Assembly (NCBI GenBank): GCA_964373615.1
Contig: CAYJVP010000032.1
Span: forward strand, 1-11,881
Source: CAYJVP01 sp964373615
GTDB taxonomy: Bacteria > Patescibacteriota > Patescibacteriia > UBA9934 > GWF2-40-263
Direction: 5' to 3'
DNA: 11,881 bases
Part shown: piece by piece, positions 6,555 through 11,881 of the stretch
Layout: each line of letters begins with the position of its first letter
Position numbering within the stretch: position 1 is the first letter of the stretch
The notes under the pieces: generated by a model
Seen by the model: the letters and a program-made list of their open reading frames with translations, nothing else
Told to the model about the DNA's origin: nothing
Databases searched by the model: none
Translations under genes and position numbers: made by a program

Positions 6555-7346
6555 ATGTGGTGGTGGCTCGTCCCTCTTCTTCTCATGGCGGGAAGCGCGA
6601 TCACGGCGCTTGTCATCGTGTGGCGGAAAATACCGCAGGTACGTGTGATGAACGTGAGCGACCTTCCAGAAGAGCACGCGAAGCAGGTGAAAGAAGCGAT
6701 CATCTTGCGACGCTTCGAACGCATCGCCCATGAACAATTAGCGGGTGTGGTGAAAGCCGTGAGCGTTGGCGCGGGGTTCGTGTTTCGTTTCGGTCGACGC
6801 CTGGTTCAGCGGCTGTACAAACTCGAACAATACTATCGCAAACTTCAACGCGGGCTTCATGAAGGGCCGCACGCCACGGATCCCGAGACCATTCGCCGGC
6901 TCATGGAAGAGTCGGTAGAGCTTGTGGGGAAGGGAGAGTATTTTGAAGCAGAGAAGCGCTATATCGAAATCATTAGCCACAACCCCAAGCACGTGAAAGC
7001 GTACGAGAAACTTGGGAATCTGTACCTTGTCGACAAACAGTACGCGCAGGCTCGAGAGACCCTTGCGTTTGCGAGCAAGTTGGATCCGGAGGATGCGAGT
7101 GTGCAGGTGAGCCTTGGGGAGCTTGAGGGGAAAGAGGGAAATCCGGTTGCCGCGTTGCGGTATTTCGCAAAAGCGATCGAGCTGCGTCCGCACAACCCGA
7201 GGTATCTGGACTACTTTGTCGAGGCAGCCATAGCGGCGAAAAACGCCGCAGAGGCTACGCGTGGACTTGAGCTTTTGCGCGCGGTGAATCCGGAAAACAA
7301 AAAACTCGATGAGTTTGCGGGGAGGGTCACGAAAATTGACGTCTGA
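6555..7346 (+). CDS. Membrane-anchored TPR-repeat protein
   Basis: The 263 aa protein has one N-terminal transmembrane segment (about 2-23, starting MWWW), followed by the basic residues R24 and K25. A linker (26-112) includes a likely amphipathic or coiled stretch around 75-100. About four tetratricopeptide repeats follow, near 113-146, 147-180, 181-214 and 215-248, with typical A-Y-x-x-L-G-x-L-Y and A-L-x-x-x-x-K-A-I-E-L-x-P patterns. By the positive-inside rule the TPR domain probably faces the cytoplasm. Its role is likely a scaffold for protein contacts at the membrane, partner unknown. It starts two bases after tpiA and ends the run; a new promoter begins four bases after its stop. Confidence 0.85.
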   Translation: MWWWLVPLLLMAGSAITALVIVWRKIPQVRVMNVSDLPEEHAKQVKEAIILRRFERIAHEQLAGVVKAVSVGAGFVFRFGRRLVQRLYKLEQYYRKLQRGLHEGPHATDPETIRRLMEESVELVGKGEYFEAEKRYIEIISHNPKHVKAYEKLGNLYLVDKQYAQARETLAFASKLDPEDASVQVSLGELEGKEGNPVAALRYFAKAIELRPHNPRYLDYFVEAAIAAKNAAEATRGLELLRAVNPENKKLDEFAGRVTKIDV

Positions 7347-7349
7347 CGC

Positions 7350-7378
7350 TTTACACACGTGTCGCAATCGGGTATCTT
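7350..7378 (+). promoter_or_regulatory. Promoter of the tRNA-Thr gene
   Basis: TTTACA (7350-7355) and TATCTT (7373-7378) are separated by exactly 17 bases. Initiation about 7 bases further falls near 7385, just before the mature tRNA 5' end at 7389. The promoter lies between the TPR stop and the tRNA with no wasted sequence. Confidence 0.65.
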
Positions 7379-7388
7379 TTCGTCACCC

Positions 7389-7464
7389 GCCGTCGTAGCT
7401 CAGTTGGTAGAGCGCGTCCATGGTAAGGACGAGGTCATCGGTTCAATCCCGATCGACGGCTCCA
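7389..7464 (+). tRNA. tRNA-Thr (anticodon GGT)
   Basis: A complete cloverleaf of 76 bases. Acceptor GCCGTCG (7389-7395) pairs with CGACGGC (7454-7460). The D stem is GCTC/GAGC. The anticodon stem is CGTCC/GGACG with loop ATGGTAA and anticodon GGT at 7422-7424. The variable loop is AGGTC, and the T stem is ATCGG/CCGAT with loop TTCAATC. The discriminator is T, and CCA (7462-7464) is encoded. The G1-C72 and C2-G71 pairs fit threonine identity. No terminator follows, so the next gene may be co-transcribed with it. Confidence 0.97.
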
Positions 7465-7480
7465 CGCCCATACTAAATTT

Positions 7481-7879
7481 ATGACCGCACGCTTCAAGAT
7501 ATTTAGCCAATGTGTATCATCTATCATCGTCCTGGCGGCGATTTCTGTATTTATTGTTGTTTCGTGCCATACGGAACGTTTTACTTCATACCCTTACGTT
7601 TCTGCACAGAATTCCTGTCAGGAACACACATTGAGTGCGTTCACGGGGGCCATGAAGTTTATTGATGACGCGATTCTTCCGTCCCAAAACCTCGGCTTTT
7701 TACTTCCCTTCATCATCGTTGCGTTCTTGGTTATTTTTCCACGCGATGACGCAGGATTCCTTGCGAGGAATTTAGATATTCGAAAACGAAACAAACGCCT
7801 CCGTTGGGTCTGGGCAAGGTCCACACCCTTCGTTTCCAATGGTTATACGCCATACTTCGCTGCGCAACGCGATCCGTAA
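7481..7879 (+). CDS. Small two-helix membrane protein with CxxHxL motif
   Basis: I do not recognise this 132 aa protein by name. It has a hydrophobic segment at about 12-28 ending VVSC29-H, which could be a signal anchor or a weak lipobox. A loop containing C29, H30, C46 and H49 follows, then a second transmembrane segment at about 71-86. The C-terminal tail is basic (RKRNKRLRW). The loop motif C-x-x-H-x-L-x-A-F (46-54) recurs in the protein at 9911-10285 (56-65, with one extra residue), which has the same two-helix layout. This suggests paralogues that bind metal or form disulfides outside the cytoplasm. It starts 17 bases after the tRNA. Start and function are uncertain. Confidence 0.65.
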   Translation: MTARFKIFSQCVSSIIVLAAISVFIVVSCHTERFTSYPYVSAQNSCQEHTLSAFTGAMKFIDDAILPSQNLGFLLPFIIVAFLVIFPRDDAGFLARNLDIRKRNKRLRWVWARSTPFVSNGYTPYFAAQRDP

Positions 7880-7925
7880 CAACAAGTGAGCGATTCGGAT
7901 TATTCTTAAATGTTCGCTTTGCGTT

Positions 7926-8720
7926 ATGGAAAACGTAAAACGCGGTTTTCTCGAGGGCATTCCGTCCAAAACCGCATTCATCTTTGGTTGTATTTCTGGT
8001 GTCGCGGTCGTTGCCGTGCTCTCGTTGGGGTTCGTTCTATCGAGCGGTGGATTGCCTCTCGTGAAAGAAAGCAGTTCTTCCGATTCTGGATCAGAAAAGG
8101 TGGCTGCTGCAGATACATCAGAAAAGGTGGCTGCGGCACCCGCTGTAAAGACGAGGCCTCCAACTGGCGAAGTTCCTGAAGTAACAGATGCAGATCATAT
8201 CCGTGGGGATAAAAACGCGCCTCTTGCCTTCATTGAGTATTCGGACATCGAATGTCCGTTCTGTAAGCGCTTCCACCCAACCATGTTGCAGATGATGGAC
8301 GAATACGATGGTAAGGTAAAATGGGTCTACCGCCATTTCCCGCTGTCCTTCCATGCGAATGCAGTAAAGGAAGCGGAAGCCACGGAATGTGCGAACGAAC
8401 TGGGTGGAAACGATGCGTTCTGGAATTATCTTGACGCGCTCTTTGAACGAACAAGGTCTAACGGAACAGGCTTCGCGCTTGATGATCTCGTTCCGCTCGC
8501 AAAAGAGTTGGGACTTGATGAGTCGAAATTCAAAGAATGTCTTGATAGTGGAAAATATGAAGATCACGTACAGGCCGACATGGCGGGCGGTTCGTCGGCT
8601 GGCGTGTCTGGGACTCCTGGCTCGTTCTTGGTTGACGCAGATGGTAACGCTAGGCTCATCTCTGGAGCGCTTCCGTTCAGTTCGATCAAGTCTCTGATCG
8701 ATGCCGCGCTGGCGAAATAA
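7926..8720 (+). CDS. Membrane-anchored DsbA-like thiol:disulfide oxidoreductase
   Basis: A 264 aa thioredoxin-fold protein of the DsbA/BdbD type, expected to work outside the cytoplasm. The N-terminal membrane segment is at about 16-40. A Ser/Ala-rich linker (41-90) contains a duplicated SEKVAAA unit. The catalytic motif C110-P-F-C113 sits in SDIECPFCKRFH. A helical insert follows, and the cis-proline is P231 in SGTPGSF. Two further cysteines, C155 and C205, occupy positions commonly seen in this subgroup and may pair. These enzymes oxidise or isomerise cysteines in exported proteins, and need a membrane partner to recycle the CxxC pair. The gene three bases downstream encodes a candidate partner. 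No Shine-Dalgarno or strong promoter is visible upstream. Confidence 0.9.
   Translation: MENVKRGFLEGIPSKTAFIFGCISGVAVVAVLSLGFVLSSGGLPLVKESSSSDSGSEKVAAADTSEKVAAAPAVKTRPPTGEVPEVTDADHIRGDKNAPLAFIEYSDIECPFCKRFHPTMLQMMDEYDGKVKWVYRHFPLSFHANAVKEAEATECANELGGNDAFWNYLDALFERTRSNGTGFALDDLVPLAKELGLDESKFKECLDSGKYEDHVQADMAGGSSAGVSGTPGSFLVDADGNARLISGALPFSSIKSLIDAALAK
8090..8134 (+). repeat. Direct repeat in the linker of the DsbA-like gene
   Basis: An 18-base sequence beginning ATCAGAAAAGG occurs perfectly at 8090-8107 and 8117-8134, a 27-base period. It encodes SEKVAAA twice, separated by DT. It looks like a recent in-frame tandem duplication lengthening the membrane-to-domain tether. Confidence 0.85.
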
Positions 8721-8723
8721 CCT

Positions 8724-9242
8724 ATGGACCTGCGGAAAGAACTTGGGCGGATTGGTCAGGCTGTCCGTGGGACATTGAAGCCGAAACGAAGGGTGGTTGC
8801 CCTGCTGGTTCTTACGGTCATGACATACGTACTGTTCCTGTACATTCCCGTGCGTCTCACTCCCGGCAATGACTTTCCTTTCCAGTTGAGCATTATGAGA
8901 CTGAGCGACCACGCGCTGCTTGTCACCCTCGCTATTCTCAACTCTTTGCTCATCCTGATGCATTGGCAGATCTTCAGAACGAAAAGAACGGGAAGCGTTG
9001 GTCATGTTGCTGTGAGCGGGGCGGGCGGACTCTCCGCGGCGTTCGCCTCGATGCTTGGCACGGCGAGCTGCTCTTCCTGCGTTGCCGGAATCCTTGGGTT
9101 TCTTGGAACAGGAAGTATTCTATTCGTCCTTAATAACCGCACCCCGTTGACGGTAGCAGCCGTCAGTCTCGTGTTCGTTGCGATCTACATGGTGGCGCGG
9201 CGGATGGAAGGCGCCTGTCAGTCGTGCGAAGGAAAACGATGA
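8724..9242 (+). CDS. Four-helix membrane protein with CSSC and CQSC motifs
   Basis: I cannot name this 172 aa family. After a basic N-terminus (1-23, with KPKRR), hydrophobic segments lie at about 24-42, 62-84, 95-113, 119-136 and 141-158, so four or five helices. C116-S-S-C119 sits at a helix boundary between Gly-rich segments, and C165-Q-S-C168 is four residues from the end. The gene starts three bases after the DsbA-like gene and is surely co-transcribed. Two cysteine pairs in a small helical bundle next to a DsbA recall DsbB/BdbC-type oxidases in layout, not in sequence that I can align. A metal transporter (MerT-like use of membrane cysteines) is the alternative. A hairpin follows eight bases after the stop. 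Confidence 0.75.
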   Translation: MDLRKELGRIGQAVRGTLKPKRRVVALLVLTVMTYVLFLYIPVRLTPGNDFPFQLSIMRLSDHALLVTLAILNSLLILMHWQIFRTKRTGSVGHVAVSGAGGLSAAFASMLGTASCSSCVAGILGFLGTGSILFVLNNRTPLTVAAVSLVFVAIYMVARRMEGACQSCEGKR

Positions 9243-9249
9243 GAGAGGG

Positions 9250-9271
9250 CCGGGGGCGGAAACGCCCCCGG
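9250..9271 (+). terminator. GC-rich hairpin after the CSSC membrane protein gene
   Basis: CCGGGGGCG (9250-9258) and CGCCCCCGG (9263-9271) form a perfect nine-base-pair stem with a GAAA tetraloop. There is no T tract after it (GTTAGGG follows), so it is either a weak or factor-assisted terminator or an mRNA 3'-end stabiliser. Confidence 0.6.
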
Positions 9272-9286
9272 TTAGGGCAATCATGA

Positions 9287-9626
9287 TCAACTTTCAACTA
9301 TGGAATCGCATCTGAACTCCCTTGGGCCGTGAGTGCGTTCGGAACCGCGAGACACCCGACGCAAATCTATGAATCGCTGGCATACCTAAGTGTCTTTCTG
9401 TTATCTCTTTTTTTTTGGTAAACTAAAAGCATGGCAGCGACACGGCATGGCCGCGGCGTTCTCCATATTCGGATTCGGCCTCTCACGTTTCCTGATAGAC
9501 TTCCTACGTGCCGATCCTCCTGATTATCGACTTTTCTCCCAGAGCGTCTCTCTTAGTCTAGGGTTAGCCGCCGGCGCGTTCCTTCTCTGGCAATGGAAAA
9601 AGCTAGCGGTGAAGAAGCAGATATGA
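9287..9626 (+). pseudogene. lgt: C-terminal remnant of prolipoprotein diacylglyceryl transferase, frameshifted
   Basis: Frame one (9287-9418) reads NYGIASELPWAV, then ARHPTQIYESLAYL, then a hydrophobic stretch ending FFW before a TAA at 9419-9421. The next frame continues (GKLKAWQRHGMAAAF, then GLSRFLIDFLRADP, then LSLGLAAGAFLLW) to a TGA at 9624-9626. The YG-LPW, HPTQIYE and R-F-IDF-RADP blocks are the recognisable C-terminal part of Lgt, which attaches the lipid to exported lipoproteins. The two halves join if one T is removed from the run of nine (9408-9416). The N-terminal two thirds is missing: in-frame stops lie immediately upstream and the similarity starts 15 bases after the hairpin. 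Either a decayed copy, or partly a homopolymer sequencing error added to a real truncation. A short piece could still be translated from about 9390. Confidence 0.75.
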
Positions 9627-9838
9627 ACCAAATAGCGCTTGCTCGAAAAATTGCGTTCAGNNNNNNNNNNNNNNNNNNNNNNNNNNNNNNNNNNNNNNNN
9701 NNNNNNNNNNNNNNNNNNNNNNNNNNNNNNNNNNNNNNNNNNNNNNNNNNNNNNNNNNNNTTCAGCTTGTTCGTAGCGGTTGTCGCCGGATCATGGGATG
9801 TTTGGTGGCTTACTGGCTGGAGTGTTGGCAACGAATAA
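9623..9838 (+). pseudogene. Short membrane reading frame interrupted by the assembly gap
   Basis: The ATG overlaps the lgt-remnant TGA (ATGA). The visible start is MNQIALARKIAF. After the 100-N gap the same frame gives SLFVAVVAGSWDVWWLTGW and ends at a TAA. The base before and after the gap belongs to the same five-base word, TTCAG. Joining there gives a continuous 36-residue protein with one transmembrane helix. The segment resembles the first helix (W-D-x-W-W/H) of larger membrane proteins that I recall only loosely, so this may be a truncated relic. The true length is unknown because of the gap. Confidence 0.4.
9661..9760. other. Assembly gap of exactly 100 N
   Basis: One hundred N is the conventional filler for a gap of unknown size. 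The five bases TTCAG stand on both sides (9656-9660 and 9761-9765), so the contigs may simply overlap by this word. Order and distance across this point should not be taken as proven. Confidence 0.97.
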
Positions 9839-9869
9839 GGAAAAAATTTATCCTAAACGGTAATCTAAC

Positions 9870-9898
9870 TTCACAGAATTGCTACCTTCTGATAGACT
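9870..9898 (+). promoter_or_regulatory. Promoter of the Cys/His/Met-rich membrane protein gene
   Basis: TTCACA (9870-9875) and TAGACT (9893-9898) are spaced by 17 bases, with an extended TG at 9890-9891. Initiation would be near 9905, leaving about five bases before the ATG at 9911, an almost leaderless arrangement like that of holB. Confidence 0.5.
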
Positions 9899-9910
9899 TA
9901 CGTTGTTGTT

Positions 9911-10285
9911 ATGCGACGTTTCGTCACCCCATTTTTGATCGCCATCCTTGCCATCGTCAGCCTTAGTTTTGGCGGCATGGCTTTTATGGACCATGGTGAT
10001 GATAGGATGGCCACAGGGGCTTGCATGATCGGGTCGTGCTTAGATTCGCACGCCGGTCAAATGGGAGGAATGGGTTGCGTATCCCACTGTCTTAAAGCTG
10101 CATTTGATCTTGGTTCCGTTCCGACGACCGGCATGGTTCAGTCCGTCCTTCTCCTCTCCGTCGTTGCGGCTTTTTTCATTATTAATTTTCGAGAAAAAAT
10201 CGCTCCACCTTTTTTTAGAAGCGATCAAGGGATTGCGCGTTTATTACTTCATCGGCAGCTCACGACGGTCATGATGCAAGATTAA
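9911..10285 (+). CDS. Small membrane protein with Cys/His/Met-rich loop, probable metal binding
   Basis: No family name can be assigned to this 124 aa protein. Residues 5-25 are a signal or membrane segment. The loop 26-65 is rich in possible copper or other soft-metal ligands: H28, H47, H59, C38, C43, C56, C60 and several methionines (M26, M33, M39, M51, M54). A second transmembrane segment spans about 75-92, followed by a short basic tail. The motif C56-V-S-H59-C-L parallels C-x-x-H-x-L in the protein at 7481-7879, which has the same layout. It has its own promoter and a strong terminator, so it is probably a single-gene transcript. The adjacent HMA/cupredoxin gene supports a metal role, which remains an inference. 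Confidence 0.75.
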   Translation: MRRFVTPFLIAILAIVSLSFGGMAFMDHGDDRMATGACMIGSCLDSHAGQMGGMGCVSHCLKAAFDLGSVPTTGMVQSVLLLSVVAAFFIINFREKIAPPFFRSDQGIARLLLHRQLTTVMMQD

Positions 10286-10293
10286 TAGAAAAT

Positions 10294-10330
10294 ACCGAAC
10301 GAGAGCTGTGGTTGCTTTCGTTCGGTTTTT
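10294..10330 (+). terminator. Rho-independent terminator
   Basis: ACCGAACGA (10294-10302) pairs perfectly with TCGTTCGGT (10318-10326). The stem can extend inward by four pairs, including one G-U. Five T (10326-10330) follow. It begins eight bases after the stop of the preceding gene. The A-rich bases upstream could let it also work from the opposite strand. Confidence 0.85.
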
Positions 10331-10354
10331 CATTCAGCACCTCTTACGAATTTT

Positions 10355-11881
10355 ATGCGCATAACATTACACATTGAAAACCTTCAAAAAAATAACGCTG
10401 TGGAGTTTGAAGCACAGGCTCGGAGCGTACCAGGCGTGACGGAAGTCGACACCTGGCAAGGTCGTGCGGAAATTGAAGTGAGCGAACCAGCTGTTCAAAC
10501 GGCCCTCATCCAACACCTAAAAGCATCCGGATTCGTCGTACGAGAACTGGAGCAGCCTGTCGCTCCGAAGGTGGCTCAAGTCTACGTCGACGGCATGACC
10601 TGTCGGAGCTGCGAAATCACGATTGAGCGCAAATTTAGCAAGCTTCCATGGATCAAAAAAGTTGATGTCAATGCAACTCAAGGGATGGCCAAAATCGTCT
10701 GCCATGACGGATGTGCTCTCGATTTGGACGCGCTGAAAAGCATGCTGGCTTCTGATACCAAATATGCGGTACGCGGTCTCTATGAAAAGAAGAATGTGCA
10801 CCGCATCCCAGGAGGCGAAACAGCGCGGCGTCCAACGTTTGTTCGGCTCATCGGCGTGTTTGCGCTGGTCCTTCTTGCTTGGTCCTTATTCAACAAGTTC
10901 GGCGTTCTTGGAGCGCAAACGTCCATAGGGAGTACCATGACCTTCGCCGCCGCCCTCGTCCTCGGACTTGTCGTTGGAACGTCGTCATGCCTTGCCGTGG
11001 CTGGAGGATTGCTTTTGTCGAGCGCTGGAAAATTCCGCGAACGCTACGGCAACGCCTCGCCCTTGCAACGGATGAAGCCCGTCATCATGTTCGTTGCCGG
11101 CCGCGTTCTCTCTTACGGCATTCTGGGCGGACTGATCGGACTTCTGGGAAAAGCGTTTACGTTTTCTCCGACGGTTACGGGCGGGCTGACGCTTCTTGCC
11201 GCAGCGTACATGATTGTCATGGGACTTGAGATGTTGCACATCTATCCCAGGTGGCTGAAAGGATTGATGCCGCGCATGCCCAAAGCCATCGGTCGGCGGA
11301 TCGTGGATGCGGAAGGAAAGGAGCACGGGAGCGCGCCGATGCTCCTTGGCGGCGCGACGTTTTTCCTGCCGTGCGGATTCACCCAGTCCCTCCAGCTCTA
11401 TGCGCTGACAACGGGGAGCTTCGTGGCAAGCGGCTTGATCCTTGCGGGATTTGCTCTTGGAACCGCACCGGCGCTTCTGGCGCTCGGTTGGGCTTCCAGT
11501 TCGCTCAAAGGCAAGACAGGAAAACTCTTCTTTCAGTTTGCCGGAGCGTTCGTGATTGTTCTTGGTCTCTTCAACATACAAAACGGCCTGACGATTGCGG
11601 GCTATCCGCTTTCCCTGCCGAGCTTCAGCTTCCCGTCAAGCGCCGCGTCGGCCTCTGGTTCGGACGTCGCGGTTGCCGATCCCAACGTCCAGCTTGAAAA
11701 TGGGACGCAGGTTATTCGCATGAAAATAACCGGCCTCGATCCGTATTACGAGCCGAGCGATATCTACACGGTCAAAGCCGGGGTTCCTGTTCGTTGGGAG
11801 ATCGACGGCGTGGGCACCGGATGTCGTACAATTTTTCAAGTTCCCAAGCTCGGCATTAGTGAGGACGTTACCAACCCGCCG
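10355..11881 (+). CDS. HMA / DsbD-TauE-like membrane domain / cupredoxin fusion protein (3' end outside window)
   Basis: The frame is open from the ATG at 10355 to the window end, 509 codons without a stop. Residues 1-66 look like a degenerate heavy-metal-associated fold without the CxxC. Residues 73-145 are a second HMA domain with the metal motif GMTC83-R-S-C86, plus C116-x3-C120. Helices begin near 162. The membrane domain (about 162-411, roughly six helices) has two pseudo-symmetric signatures, SSC212LAVAGG and LPC340GFTQ, like the DsbD/CcdA and TauE/SafE-type (UreH-like) proteins. A linker rich in Ser/Ala (420-440) leads to a cupredoxin-like domain starting near 450, with C490 in a GTGCRT-VPKLGI block. 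Expected role: take metal or reducing power from the cytoplasm and pass it to an outward-facing copper site. The substrate is unproven and the C-terminal copper ligands lie outside the window. The upstream terminator isolates it, but no clear promoter is visible. Confidence 0.88.
   Translation, partial: MRITLHIENLQKNNAVEFEAQARSVPGVTEVDTWQGRAEIEVSEPAVQTALIQHLKASGFVVRELEQPVAPKVAQVYVDGMTCRSCEITIERKFSKLPWIKKVDVNATQGMAKIVCHDGCALDLDALKSMLASDTKYAVRGLYEKKNVHRIPGGETARRPTFVRLIGVFALVLLAWSLFNKFGVLGAQTSIGSTMTFAAALVLGLVVGTSSCLAVAGGLLLSSAGKFRERYGNASPLQRMKPVIMFVAGRVLSYGILGGLIGLLGKAFTFSPTVTGGLTLLAAAYMIVMGLEMLHIYPRWLKGLMPRMPKAIGRRIVDAEGKEHGSAPMLLGGATFFLPCGFTQSLQLYALTTGSFVASGLILAGFALGTAPALLALGWASSSLKGKTGKLFFQFAGAFVIVLGLFNIQNGLTIAGYPLSLPSFSFPSSAASASGSDVAVADPNVQLENGTQVIRMKITGLDPYYEPSDIYTVKAGVPVRWEIDGVGTGCRTIFQVPKLGISEDVTNPP

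Noticed and set aside
9408..9421. Programmed frameshift in the T9 run of the lgt fragment
   Set aside because: The N-terminal part of the gene is missing and no stimulatory structure or conserved start exists, so decay or a sequencing error is simpler.
10879..11229. Arg-rich plus-strand open frame within the HMA/TauE-like gene
   Set aside because: It is an alternate frame of a continuous 509-codon gene with clear domains, and its composition is typical of a shadow frame.
11800..11809. Ten-base match (GATCGACGGC) to the tRNA-Thr 3' end as an attachment site
   Set aside because: It lies inside the cupredoxin coding region, is too short, does not include the CCA end, and no integrase is present.

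Overview
The window looks like a scaffold piece from an uncultivated, small-genome bacterium, most likely of the candidate phyla radiation (Patescibacteria). This is inferred from gene content and style, not from a phylogenetic marker search. The pointers are: a delta-prime clamp-loader subunit without its zinc cysteines; a homodimeric glycyl-tRNA synthetase; a stand-alone four-helix-bundle (23S intervening-sequence type) protein in a housekeeping operon; very few Shine-Dalgarno sequences; almost no leader between promoters and start codons; and a heavy-metal-domain / DsbD-TauE-like / cupredoxin fusion. TGA serves as an ordinary stop in several genes, so the recoded UGA=Gly lineages are unlikely. 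All genes are on the plus strand.

Region 1 (1-7346) is a compact housekeeping run: holB, a beta-propeller lipoprotein, frr, the four-helix-bundle gene, glyS, an M16 zinc peptidase, tpiA and a membrane-anchored TPR protein. Gaps are a few bases, or genes overlap by ATGA, so this is probably one operon or a few overlapping ones. It is driven at least in part by an extended -10 promoter whose start point falls almost on the holB ATG. Two related period-8 inverted-repeat elements lie here. One is a 70-bp version with no gene (33-102) just upstream of that promoter. The other is a 448-bp version carrying the four-helix-bundle gene (2688-3135), which fits exactly between the frr stop and the glyS start. 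A separate short GC-rich palindrome is embedded in frame inside holB.

Region 2 (7347-7464) is a tRNA-Thr(GGT) gene with its own well-spaced promoter. It marks the boundary between the housekeeping genes and what follows.

Region 3 (7481-11881) is an accessory envelope, thiol-redox and metal (probably copper) block. It holds a small two-helix membrane protein, a membrane-anchored DsbA-like thioredoxin-fold protein, and a four-helix membrane protein with CSSC and CQSC motifs that may be its partner. Next come a GC-rich hairpin, a decayed C-terminal fragment of lgt with a frameshift in a run of nine T, and a short membrane reading frame interrupted by a 100-N assembly gap. A second small Cys/His/Met-rich membrane protein follows, with its own promoter and a strong terminator. 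Last is a large gene for an HMA + DsbD/TauE-like membrane domain + cupredoxin fusion that runs off the window end. The motifs suggest metal capture and thiol-disulfide exchange across the cytoplasmic membrane, but no substrate can be proved from sequence alone.

The observations most worth following up are the empty and gene-carrying versions of the same inverted-repeat element, the T that precedes every one of the 14 start codons, the coding palindrome in holB, and the DsbA-like / CSSC membrane protein pair.
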